Shown here: one piece after another, positions 32,525 through 41,257 of the stretch
How positions within the stretch are numbered: the stretch's first letter is position 1
How the letters are laid out: the number at the start of each line of letters is the position of its first letter
DNA from: Candidatus Zhuqueibacterota bacterium
Lineage (GTDB): Bacteria > Zhuqueibacterota > Zhuqueibacteria > Oceanimicrobiales > Oceanimicrobiaceae
DNA: 64,000 bases
Direction of reading: 5' to 3'
Assembly: GCA_029261995.1 (NCBI GenBank)
Contig: JAJDAF010000010.1
Location: 1 to 64,000 of the forward strand
Position numbers and translations under genes: made by a program
The notes under the pieces: model-generated
Databases searched by the model: none
Seen by the model: the letters and a program-made list of their open reading frames with translations, nothing else
What the model was told of the DNA's origin: nothing

Positions 32525-34285
32525 ATGATTCACAAATCCATCCTCCTGGCGCTGCCAATTCTAGTTCTTTGGTCCCAGTTCGGCTCAGCTCAACCCAAGC
32601 TGGCGAAAGCCAAAATTCCGTCCTCCGTCAAGGCCGAACTCAGAAAGACGATTGAAGCGCTATACTCGGCTGATGCCACCGCACGCGCCACCGCCGCTTC
32701 CGCGTTGCAGACATTCGGGGTTGATGCCGAACCCGCGATTCCCTTTCTCGTTTCCATGCTGTCGGACGAAGTGCTTGTTGCGCCTGTCTCCCGTCGTTCA
32801 GGTTTCTGGGGTTCGGGTGATTATGAGATTATTGTGAAAACCTCGCCGGCGCTGGAGGCTGCAAAAGCTCTGCAAGTTATAGGAGAGCCTGCCTTGCAGC
32901 CACTGATTGCCGCTCTGCAAAATTCTGACGCAGGAATTCGCAAACGGGCTGCCACAACCCTGGGCCGTCTGCATGACGAACGCGCCCTGTCGCCACTCGC
33001 TTCACTGCTGCAGGATAACGTTTGGCAGGTCCGGGAGTCCGCCGCGCTGGCGCTTGGAGATTTGGAAAGCTCTGGCGCTCTTTCCGCCCTTTTGCCCGGG
33101 CTGCGAGATGGTGTGTGGCAGGTGCGACGGGCGTGTGCCGAAGCACTGGGTGAATTGCAGGATACCGGGGCCCTCAAAGCGCTCAGCAAAACCTTGCAGG
33201 ACGCGGATTGGCGCGTGCGAGAAAGCGCAGTTGAGGCGCTGGGAGAAATCGAATCGGTTGAATCCGTAGCGCCACTGGTGGAGCTGATTGCCGACGACAA
33301 TCCCGAGGTGCGGCTTGCGGTCGCCGATGCCCTCGGCGAAATTGAGACGACAAACGCGGTGCCACCACTCATCCGAATGCTGCAGGACAAAATCAGTCTT
33401 GTCCGCGAGCAGGCTGCTGACGCGCTGGGTGAAATTGAGAGTACTGCCGCTGTGCAGCCCTTGATCAAGCGGCTGCAGGATTCAGACTGGCGCGTGCGCG
33501 AAACGGCCGCTGATGCCCTCGGCGAAATCGAAGACAACAGCGCACAAGATGCCCTCCAGGAAGCATTGCGAGATCGCAATTGGCGCGTTCGTCTCGCGGC
33601 CGCTGATGCCCTGGGCGAACTGGAAAGCCCGGATGCAGTGGAAGCACTTGGTCAAGCACTGAAAGACCGGGTTTGGCGTGTGCGACAGGCTGCCGCGGAG
33701 GCGCTTGGTGACATCGAACATGAGCGTGGCGTCAAATATTTAGCCACCGCTCTGAATGATGCCAACCGGCACGTGCGGCGCGACGCCATCGATGCGTTGG
33801 GAGATATTGAGTCGCCCCGTGCAATCCCACCTCTTGCTAGCGTGCTCACGGATGCGGATTGGCAGGTGCGCTGCGCCGCTGCAGAGGCGCTCGGTGACAT
33901 CGAACACCGGAGTGCTGTCACGCCACTGCGTAAACTTCTGCAGGACGAGGTCGTGCATGTGCGGGTGGCTGCCGTTGAAGCCCTTGGCGACATCGAAGAT
34001 CGTTCCGCCACGGCCGATCTGGCAAAGCGATTGCAGGATGCCGCGTCCGAGGTCAGACTGGCTGCCGTTGAAGCCCTCGATCGCATTGAAGATCCGGCCG
34101 CCGTGCTGCCACTAACCCTCGCCTTGAGCGATCAAGACTGGCGAATTCGGCTGGCTACTGCCGAGGCTCTCGGCAACCTGGAGGACCGCCGCGCCATGCA
34201 GCCTTTGGGACAGGCGCTTTATGACGACAATGCTGAAGTCCGGGCACAGGCCGCGGAATCCCTGGCAGAGCTGTCTGAAGACTAA
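32525..34285 (+). CDS. Exported HEAT-repeat (PBS-lyase-like) protein
   Basis: The 586-residue protein has a signal peptide (KSILLALPILVLWSQFGSAQ) and a GGAGA ribosome site. From about residue 115 to the end there are about fifteen 31-residue HEAT units with consensus LxDxxWxVRxxAAxALGEIE and xxAVxPLxxxL, more uniform than the gene before it and of a different consensus (WRVRE instead of DRELRLRA). PBS-lyase-type HEAT proteins serve as binding scaffolds. It lies 117 bases after the first HEAT gene, probably in the same transcription unit. Confidence 0.85.
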   Translation: MIHKSILLALPILVLWSQFGSAQPKLAKAKIPSSVKAELRKTIEALYSADATARATAASALQTFGVDAEPAIPFLVSMLSDEVLVAPVSRRSGFWGSGDYEIIVKTSPALEAAKALQVIGEPALQPLIAALQNSDAGIRKRAATTLGRLHDERALSPLASLLQDNVWQVRESAALALGDLESSGALSALLPGLRDGVWQVRRACAEALGELQDTGALKALSKTLQDADWRVRESAVEALGEIESVESVAPLVELIADDNPEVRLAVADALGEIETTNAVPPLIRMLQDKISLVREQAADALGEIESTAAVQPLIKRLQDSDWRVRETAADALGEIEDNSAQDALQEALRDRNWRVRLAAADALGELESPDAVEALGQALKDRVWRVRQAAAEALGDIEHERGVKYLATALNDANRHVRRDAIDALGDIESPRAIPPLASVLTDADWQVRCAAAEALGDIEHRSAVTPLRKLLQDEVVHVRVAAVEALGDIEDRSATADLAKRLQDAASEVRLAAVEALDRIEDPAAVLPLTLALSDQDWRIRLATAEALGNLEDRRAMQPLGQALYDDNAEVRAQAAESLAELSED

Positions 34286-34393
34286 CGGCTGCGCGGGTTC
34301 CCCAGACGAGCATGAATCTGGCTGTATTCCTACTTGCAAATAATCTGGCGATGGGCTATCTTGCTGTTCTCTCAACCTGGAGAACAGCAAGCG

Positions 34394-35341
34394 ATGTTCA
34401 AGAAAATTCTCGCAGCACAAAAGCGGCTACAAGGCCAGGCAAATGTGACCCCGGTGATGACCTCTCGCACCCTGAACGAGCGGGTCGGCGCTGAGGTCTT
34501 TCTGAAATGTGAAAACTTCCAGCGCGTCGGCGCTTTCAAATTTCGCGGAGCGTTCAACGCCATCTCGCAACTGAACGAGGCCGAAAAGGCTAGAGGCGTG
34601 CTGAGCTACTCCTCCGGGAATCACGCTCAAGCCGTGGCGCTGGCAGGACATCTGCTCGGCGTCAAAACGACCATCGTCATGCCGAGGGATGCCTCTGCCA
34701 TCAAGCGCGCCGCGACGGAAGGATATGGCGCCACCGTGGTTGAGTTTGACCCTGAGAAAATGACGCGTGAAGATATCGCCGCTCAAATGTCGGAAAAAGC
34801 CGACTTCACGGTCATCCCGCCCTACGACCATGAAAACGTGGTCGCCGGCCAGGGAACCGCGGCTCTGGAGTTACTCGAAGAAGTTGGTGAACTGGATATG
34901 CTCCTGGCTCCGTGCGGCGGCGGCGGTCTACTCAGCGGTACAGCAATTTCCGCAAAGAACAAGGCTCCGAACTGCACGGTCATCGGCATTGAGCCGGAGT
35001 TGGCGGACGATGCCACAAAATCATTCCGCACGGGCAGGCTGCACACGGTACACAATCCACCCACCATCGCTGACGGCACCCGCACACCCTACCTCGGCAA
35101 AATCACTTTCAAGCTCGTGCGCGAGTATGTTGACGACATGCAAACCGTCTCCGAAGACGCCATCAAAGAAGCGGTTCGTTTTCTGTTCTACACAATGAAA
35201 CTGGTTGTCGAGCCCTCTGGCGGTTTGGGGATTGCCGCGATGTTGAGCGGCGTCGTGAAGCCCAAAGGCCGCGTCGGGGTGATCATCAGCGGCGGCAATA
35301 TTGATGGGGCAACTATGCGTGCGATTCTTGCAAGTGATTGA
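34394..35341 (+). CDS. PLP-dependent threonine/serine dehydratase family protein
   Basis: The 315-residue fold-type II PLP enzyme starts at ATG 34394. The cofactor Lys49 lies in GAFKFRGAFN, the phosphate loop in CGGGGLLSG, and the substrate loop in SSGNHAQAVAL. The length fits catabolic threonine dehydratase, serine racemase or threo-3-hydroxyaspartate ammonia-lyase; there is no C-terminal ACT domain, so it is not the biosynthetic IlvA form. It eliminates water and ammonia from a hydroxy-amino acid. An MFS transporter follows on the same strand. Confidence 0.88.
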   Translation: MFKKILAAQKRLQGQANVTPVMTSRTLNERVGAEVFLKCENFQRVGAFKFRGAFNAISQLNEAEKARGVLSYSSGNHAQAVALAGHLLGVKTTIVMPRDASAIKRAATEGYGATVVEFDPEKMTREDIAAQMSEKADFTVIPPYDHENVVAGQGTAALELLEEVGELDMLLAPCGGGGLLSGTAISAKNKAPNCTVIGIEPELADDATKSFRTGRLHTVHNPPTIADGTRTPYLGKITFKLVREYVDDMQTVSEDAIKEAVRFLFYTMKLVVEPSGGLGIAAMLSGVVKPKGRVGVIISGGNIDGATMRAILASD

Positions 35342-35382
35342 GAGCTGCTGCTGCATTCTGGAAGGCTGGAGCGCCGGCCGAG

Positions 35383-36645
35383 ATGAACAAATTGTCCGAT
35401 AGACCTTCTCAACTTCGCAGGCTAATTGCTCGCCTGGCACATCCCACGTCAGACCAGCAGAAACTGCAGTCAAATATCCCCAAGCTGCTGCTCCTGAACA
35501 GCGCCTGGATGTTCCTGATCCTGATGCCGGTCCTGGTTCCGTTTTTTCAGAGCCATGGCCTGGACATGGAGGCCATCTATCAACTTCTCACCATTTTTGC
35601 GACCACCATCGTTGTGCTGGAAGTGCCCTCGGGCTATCTCTCCGACCTGCTCGGCCGCAAATACACTCTGGTGCTCGCCGGGCTTTTTCAAGGCACCGGC
35701 TTCGCAGTATTGGCCGCCTCGGATTCATTCGGCGGCTTTGTGGTTTTCGAGTTGTGCAACGCCGTCTCTGTCAGCCTCTTTTCCGGCACCGATGTCGCCC
35801 TGATTTATGACACGATGGCGCTGCTCGAGGAGAAGAGGCTGAGCCAGCCGGCGATTCTGGCCCGCAAGATTTTTTATTCGCAAGTTGGCGAGACGGTGGC
35901 CGCGCTCATCGGCGGGACGCTTGCGGCCGTGTCGCTGGCACTGCCCGCAACTGTAAATGCTGTCACGGCATGGCTGCCTTTTATCGTCGCCCTGAGTTTG
36001 CACGAACCGGCACGCCCCAGGATGGTAGCTCACCAGCATCTTGGCAACTTCAAGTACATCTGCAGAACAATGTTTCTGGAGTCCAAACTGCTACGGCTCA
36101 TCGTCTTGAACTATGTCAGTCTGGGGCTGGCGTCTTACATCGTGGTCTGGGCTTTTCAGGCGTACTGGAAGGCAATTGACGTGCCGCTGCATCTGTTCGG
36201 ATATTTGTGGGCCGGTTACAACCTCACGGTTGCACTCACCGGGCGCATCGCACACCGGATTGAGCGCGCCCTGGGCCCGGTCTTGGTGCTTGTTGTCATG
36301 GCCTGGTTGCCGGTCGTAGGGTTTGCCGGCATGGCAACTTTCGCCTCCGGCGCCGGGATTCTTCTCGGGCTGGCTTTTCTGATCAGCAGAGGGTTGAATC
36401 AGGTTGTCATGAAGGATGCGTTGAATTCCAGAGTGCCGGCCGAAATGCGCGCGACCGCCAATTCCATTACCAGCTTGGGTGTTCGCCTTGTCTTTGCCGT
36501 TTTAGGCCCACTCATGGGTTATCTGATTGATGAACAAGGCCATGCGTTTGCGTTTTACGCTTTTGCCGCGGTTTACGCCATTCTCTTCTTTGTCCTGTGC
36601 CTGCCTCTTATTCGCCAGCGCGATTTGTTTCGTCCGGCTGCTTAG
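35383..36645 (+). CDS. MFS transporter
   Basis: The 420-residue protein has about twelve membrane segments and the MFS loop 2-3 signature in GYLSDLLGRKYTLVLAGLF. The start is taken as ATG 35383; a TTG at 35338 would overlap the dehydratase gene. The overall pattern is like drug/metabolite or amino-acid exporters of the MFS group with a short N-terminus. The substrate cannot be read from the sequence. Position after the dehydratase hints at amino-acid-related transport, but this is weak inference. Confidence 0.82.
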   Translation: MNKLSDRPSQLRRLIARLAHPTSDQQKLQSNIPKLLLLNSAWMFLILMPVLVPFFQSHGLDMEAIYQLLTIFATTIVVLEVPSGYLSDLLGRKYTLVLAGLFQGTGFAVLAASDSFGGFVVFELCNAVSVSLFSGTDVALIYDTMALLEEKRLSQPAILARKIFYSQVGETVAALIGGTLAAVSLALPATVNAVTAWLPFIVALSLHEPARPRMVAHQHLGNFKYICRTMFLESKLLRLIVLNYVSLGLASYIVVWAFQAYWKAIDVPLHLFGYLWAGYNLTVALTGRIAHRIERALGPVLVLVVMAWLPVVGFAGMATFASGAGILLGLAFLISRGLNQVVMKDALNSRVPAEMRATANSITSLGVRLVFAVLGPLMGYLIDEQGHAFAFYAFAAVYAILFFVLCLPLIRQRDLFRPAA

Positions 36646-37131
36646 CCTCCATGGCTGGCCACCGCCGCCCTCTCCATCCTTGAAGACCCGTGGCTGGAGT
36701 TGCTGAATAGCTGAAACGCCACTCCCTAAATGTCACATACTCTTCACATTTTAACCCTTGCACATCATTATCTGTTTGACTATTCTACAGCAACAGGCAA
36801 CCTTTCTGGAAGGGGGTGATCATCGACTGAAGACCCTGGTACTTCCCGTTCTTAGCCACGTCCAACCGACTCCCGATACTCCTAGCGACCATCTGCCGGA
36901 TTCAAAGCCAGTTCCTACAATGGTCGATTTCCTTTTTTCCGCCAGTCGCGATAAGCGGTGACAGATTCCAAAAGCCAGCGGTAGGTTTCCATCCAAGCCG
37001 TGAACGGGATTCAGCTCGGTCCTCGAGATATTGACCGAGAGCAATCTGTTTCAGTGGGCAACGGCCAGCCAGGTTCAATGGTGCTCGACTGCCGATGTTC
37101 ATGACAAACCTCACCGAAAGGAGGAATTCCT
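36646..37131. other. Intergenic region
   Basis: There is no supported gene in these 486 bases. A 67-codon frame from 36758 has no good ribosome site. The 3' part ends in the strong AAAGGAGG ribosome site of the TPR lipoprotein. A promoter for that gene should lie here, but no clear hexamer pair was found. Confidence 0.4.
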
Positions 37132-38613
37132 ATGTCAAAACGAACCACCGTTTTGTTAGCCGTCGCACTTACGTGCGCTTTTTTGCTGACTGCGGGATGT
37201 GGCAGCCAGCAAGCGGGCCTGGGCGAGATTTTCGTTTCCACAAATTCTGATCAGGCCAGAAGTGTCTTTGAGCGTGGTCTGGACACCTTTGAGAAGTTTC
37301 GCACTGTCGAAGCGCGCGAGTTGTTTGGGAAGGCGATCGAAATCGACCCCGATTTTGCCATGGCGCACATGTATCGCGCCTGGTGCAGCTCGACCTCCCA
37401 GGAGTTCAATGAGCACATGCAAAAAGCCGCCGAACTCGAAACCAGCGTCACGCCTGGTGAGCGGCAAATGATCCGGGCGACCTACGCAAGTGGCGTCGAA
37501 AACAACCCCGGCAAAGCGATCCGGATTTTACAGCAGTTGTCCAGGGATTTTCCGCGCGACAAACGCGTGCGGGTTGCGAAGGCCAGCATCCATCATCAAC
37601 AAGGTTCGTACGACAAGGCCATTGTTGAGCTTCGGCTCGCGACCACGATCGATCCCGACTACTCGGCTGCTTACAACCTGCTCGGCTATGCCCATACCCA
37701 GAAGCGGGAGTTTGGGATGGCAGAGCAGGCCTTCAAAAACTACATCCGCGTACTTCCCGATGAAGCCAACCCGCATGATTCCATCGCTGATCTCTACACC
37801 CGCATGGGCCGCCATAACGACGCGATTCGGCACTACCAAAAGGCCGCTGAAATGAACCCCAATTTCGCGTTTTCAGTCCGCAAGGTTGGCACAAGTCTCA
37901 TTTATCAGGGCAAGTTCGATCAGGCACGCAATGCCTTCCGCAAGTCAATGCAGCAAGAGCCTGACGCCTCTGGCAAACTGGCTGCCCAGGCCGGGATCGC
38001 CGATTCATATGTTTACGAAGGCAGGCTGGATGATGCCATCGGCGCCGCTGAAGAACTGGTGCAGATGGCGGAAGACGCCAACATTCCGGAATGGCAAGCC
38101 CGGGCACACTCTGCGCGCTGCGACATTTATACTGCTAAGGGTGAGCTGGACCTTGCAGAAGCCAGCATTCAAGACTGCAGACAAGTGGTCACATCGTCGA
38201 ATCTCCTGCCGGCCATCAAAGACAAATTCGTCAGGGGAGCATTGTTTGACCAGGCGCTCATCGCTTGCAAACGTGGCGATATGGAGCGAGCCTGGCAAAA
38301 ATCAGATGCGTATCTGGCTAAAATTGAAGCTGGCCACAACCCCAAACTGATGGAGAATCACCACGCCTTGCTTGGCCATCTCTACCTGGCAGAAGGAGAT
38401 TTTGAGAAATCGATTTCCAACTTCCTGCAGGCAAATCAGGAAGATCCCTACACGGTTTTCCACCTTGCACGGGCACAGGCTGCTTCAGGAAACAATGATG
38501 ACGCGACAGAGCTTTACCAGAAAGTCGCGGAGTGGAATCAGAACAGTCTCAACTACGCCCTGGTGCGCGGCCAGGCCATGGGCGAAGTTCAGAAACAGAT
38601 TGCCGGGAAATAG
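37132..38613 (+). CDS. TPR-repeat lipoprotein
   Basis: The 493-residue protein carries a type II signal sequence ending LLTAGC, so Cys23 should be lipidated. At least ten TPR-type units follow, for example ARELFGKAIEIDPDFAMAHM, AIVELRLATTIDPDYSAAYN, AEQAFKNYIRVLPDEANPHD and AIRHYQKAAEMNPNFAFSVR. AAAGGAGGAATTCCT gives a strong ribosome site. It should sit on the periplasmic face of an envelope membrane as a protein-binding scaffold. A plus-strand terminator follows its stop. Confidence 0.87.
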   Translation: MSKRTTVLLAVALTCAFLLTAGCGSQQAGLGEIFVSTNSDQARSVFERGLDTFEKFRTVEARELFGKAIEIDPDFAMAHMYRAWCSSTSQEFNEHMQKAAELETSVTPGERQMIRATYASGVENNPGKAIRILQQLSRDFPRDKRVRVAKASIHHQQGSYDKAIVELRLATTIDPDYSAAYNLLGYAHTQKREFGMAEQAFKNYIRVLPDEANPHDSIADLYTRMGRHNDAIRHYQKAAEMNPNFAFSVRKVGTSLIYQGKFDQARNAFRKSMQQEPDASGKLAAQAGIADSYVYEGRLDDAIGAAEELVQMAEDANIPEWQARAHSARCDIYTAKGELDLAEASIQDCRQVVTSSNLLPAIKDKFVRGALFDQALIACKRGDMERAWQKSDAYLAKIEAGHNPKLMENHHALLGHLYLAEGDFEKSISNFLQANQEDPYTVFHLARAQAASGNNDDATELYQKVAEWNQNSLNYALVRGQAMGEVQKQIAGK

Positions 38614-38689
38614 AGCAGACAGCAGGCCTCTACTTACAGAGCGGAGCCTTGCTTGTCTTGTTGCTCTCGCGCATGGATGCATGGTGAAT

Positions 38690-38722
38690 GCCACCGATGA
38701 GACCCGTCGGTGGCTTTCTTTT
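38690..38722 (+). terminator. Rho-independent terminator after the TPR lipoprotein gene
   Basis: GCCACCGA at 38690-38697 pairs perfectly with TCGGTGGC at 38707-38714 and is followed by TTTCTTTT. It lies in the gap between convergent genes and overlaps the last codons of the minus-strand phosphatase gene. Confidence 0.8.
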
Positions 38723-40883
38723 ACTTCATAAGCAGCATTTTTGCGGTCGCGCTTTGCATCCTGCCGGTGGTTTCCATCGCCAGCAAGCGGATGAAGTAAA
38801 CACCACTGGCGAGCGCTCTGCCGCTCACGTCCCGTGCGTCCCAGGTCAGAATTGTTGAACCGGACGGTTGTTTTGGCAAGGCGAAGCTGCGCACCGTCTG
38901 CCCGACGACATTTGTGATCAAGAGTTGAACATCAGATTCCTGTTCCAGACTGAAGGATAGCCTGGTTTGGCCATTAAAGGGATTCGGGAAGTTTTGCGCC
39001 AGCCCAAATTCGTGTGGCGGTTCGGGCCCACCGGTGACAGAAGTAGTTTGCAGTCCTCGGCCACGCAGCGGCAGCACAAGTGGGCTGTCGGGATCGTTGC
39101 TGGCGACGAGCAGCGACCCGATGACGGTGCCAGATGCCTGCGGGTGAAACTGCATTTGCAGGCGCTTGCTTTGTCCCGGAGCTATTTCCGCAACGACTTC
39201 ACTCACCGAAAACACCGGATCCGAACTTTCGAAACCGGCAATGCGCACGGTGTCCGCGCCGGTGTTGATCAACACCAAATCGAGTCTTGCTGTATCACCC
39301 ACAGCCGTGTTTTCGAAAATACGATTCCGCGCCGTGTGATTCAGTCCCGTGGTTGCAGCCTGATGGCCGCTCAACACGGTATGGGAGGCGATCAAAGCCC
39401 CGAACTCATCTATAAGCTCAAGGCGCACGGAATCCGCTCCAAAAACACTAACCCGGCCGAAGTGGCTGTTGAAATTGCCGGTGGTGAAGGTTTGTCCGCC
39501 GGCATTCCACAGGTTCATTCCAAACAGGTCAGCCGCTGCGACCAAGCGTGAATTCGAGCGGTCAAGGCCGCCGGCCATGATTTCGGGGAAGAAAGAATTA
39601 GCGCCGTCGTCGATGCCGGCCGTGTGAGAATCCCCGCTCAAAGCGATGACATTTTGCACGCCAGCCTGACTGACAGCGCGCAGCAAGCGTTGCACGCTGT
39701 GTGGAAATCCGCCCCAACTGTCCGCCACCAGAATGGCGCCCTGCGCCGCGGACTCGAACCCAAAGCTCTGGATGATGTTCTCGACTTCGGTTCCTTGAAC
39801 CAACAGCACTAATTCCATAATCGCCCGCATGCCCGGATTGAACGGCACGCTGGTGCAGAGAAATTTCCAGTCAGCCGTGGAGGCCTGCAGCTCGCGGATC
39901 AGCCAGTCCATTTGCAGCTCGCCGGAAATCGTGGGGTCGGCCTGCAGCAGCAGGTGTTGTGGAGATGGTCCGTAAGTCAACATCCCGGCTGAATCGGGAC
40001 TGAATGCGTCGGCGTTTGGCGCGCGTTGGTTGCGAGTATCCAGCATGAAAAAGTCAGCGTTGCCAAAAGTGAATTTGTGCCAGATGCCGTTGTCTGAATT
40101 GGCGAGCGAATAGTGCGGGAACATCTCCTGGTAGCCCCGTCGGGAGTTTTCCGTGGCCGGGAAAGTGCCATCGGCGTTGTTGTTGACGAAGTCATGGTCG
40201 TCATAAACGTAGTCAACCGGCACGGAGCGGAACAGCTCAGCCATGGGGTAGGAGGGCGAGTACTTGCTGTGATAATTTGCCTGAATGCGCTCATAATTGA
40301 CGTTGAAGAAATCGTCCGGGGCTCCTTCCGAATCTGTGGTGTCAGGATAGGTCCAATCTCCCAGTTGCAGGAAGAAGCGCGGCGCCTCGCGGGTGATGAG
40401 CGGAAACACGCGCCCGATATTGGACTCCGGATCGCGCGGGTTTTGCTGGCAGCCACCGAACGCAAAAGTGAATGGAATCGCTTCTCCCGTCGCGGGAAAG
40501 GTTCGGAATCGGTTGATTCCAGCCTGAAATTGCTGGTTCACGACCACGCGGTAGAAGTACTCGGTATCTGCGTCCAGAGCTTCGACTGTCAGCACAACGA
40601 AGAAGTCCCTCGCCATGCTGGTAGCGCCGCTCGAGATTGACACAGCCCCGGCGAATGTGCTATCCGTGGAAATCTCGAATGAGATTTCGGCTGCACGATC
40701 GGTCCTGACCAGAAGCCGGGCCGAGTGAGCTGTAACAGCCCCGGTGACAGGCCCATGGGTTACGGTTTGAGTTGCCGCCACTGGCGCAAGGCTCAAGACT
40801 ATGCAAATGAGAATGAATATGCAGCAAGTTCCGCGATCTTTCACCGCCTTAACTCCGGTTTGAATTATTGAATTCTCTTCCAT
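38721..40883 (-). CDS. PhoD-like metallophosphatase with type IX sorting domain
   Basis: The 720-residue protein starts at ATG 40883. It has an N-terminal signal segment (CCIFILICIVLSLAPVAATQ) and a PhoD N-terminal Ig-like domain (about 40-130: TGAVTAHSARLLVRTDRAAE). The metallophosphatase core shows FGGCQQNP, FFLQLGDWTYPD, YVYDDHDFVNNNADG and LSGDSHTAG. A beta domain follows (about 540-620). The final 80 residues are a Por sorting domain (GLAQNFPNPFNGQTRLSFSL ... GRALASGVYFIRL). PhoD-type enzymes release phosphate from phosphodiesters or monoesters. The tail predicts export and surface attachment or release by the type IX system, which places the organism among its users. Confidence 0.88.
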   Translation of the reverse strand: MEENSIIQTGVKAVKDRGTCCIFILICIVLSLAPVAATQTVTHGPVTGAVTAHSARLLVRTDRAAEISFEISTDSTFAGAVSISSGATSMARDFFVVLTVEALDADTEYFYRVVVNQQFQAGINRFRTFPATGEAIPFTFAFGGCQQNPRDPESNIGRVFPLITREAPRFFLQLGDWTYPDTTDSEGAPDDFFNVNYERIQANYHSKYSPSYPMAELFRSVPVDYVYDDHDFVNNNADGTFPATENSRRGYQEMFPHYSLANSDNGIWHKFTFGNADFFMLDTRNQRAPNADAFSPDSAGMLTYGPSPQHLLLQADPTISGELQMDWLIRELQASTADWKFLCTSVPFNPGMRAIMELVLLVQGTEVENIIQSFGFESAAQGAILVADSWGGFPHSVQRLLRAVSQAGVQNVIALSGDSHTAGIDDGANSFFPEIMAGGLDRSNSRLVAAADLFGMNLWNAGGQTFTTGNFNSHFGRVSVFGADSVRLELIDEFGALIASHTVLSGHQAATTGLNHTARNRIFENTAVGDTARLDLVLINTGADTVRIAGFESSDPVFSVSEVVAEIAPGQSKRLQMQFHPQASGTVIGSLLVASNDPDSPLVLPLRGRGLQTTSVTGGPEPPHEFGLAQNFPNPFNGQTRLSFSLEQESDVQLLITNVVGQTVRSFALPKQPSGSTILTWDARDVSGRALASGVYFIRLLAMETTGRMQSATAKMLLMK

Positions 40884-41257
40884 TATATTGAAACGGATTC
40901 TAGCGACAATGTGCAATCAAAAGGTCTGACGCAGCCTGATGAAGTTAGTTTCTGCAAATCTTATTAGCACCTGTGGTGAGATTGCCACACAACCGTGGGG
41001 GCGTCTCACCGTCTGTAGAGCCCGTTTCGGACCCGCCATCTGGTCGTTGACATTGTGGTCCGATTGTTGGTTATTGATGCGGAGATTCGGCGGTCACGGT
41101 TTGATTGCGTGACAGACTTGTAGTTGCAAAAGTGAATTAACTCAGTAAAATGGTAGGGAGGCAGACGACACATGTGTATTAACGGGGAGTTGGTTTTCCT
41201 GGTGGCGCAATTAGGCACCCAGGGCATTCGAAAACGAGGAAACAAACGGAGGGTATC
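40884..41257. other. Intergenic region between divergent genes
   Basis: These 374 bases carry the upstream regions of the phosphatase gene (minus) and the receptor gene (plus). No gene is supported. A candidate promoter for the receptor lies at 41124-41151. Confidence 0.45.
41124..41151 (+). promoter_or_regulatory. Candidate promoter for the TonB-dependent receptor
   Basis: TTGCAA and TAAAAT are separated by 16 bases, about 105 bases before the receptor start. A second possibility is the TTGACA at about 41047 with a less convincing -10. Bacteroidota-type promoters may differ (TTTG/TANNTTTG), so this is tentative. Confidence 0.35.

Noticed and set aside
36758-36961. 67-codon plus-strand frame before the TPR lipoprotein gene
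   Set aside because: No convincing ribosome site or domain; the sequence looks like ordinary spacer.
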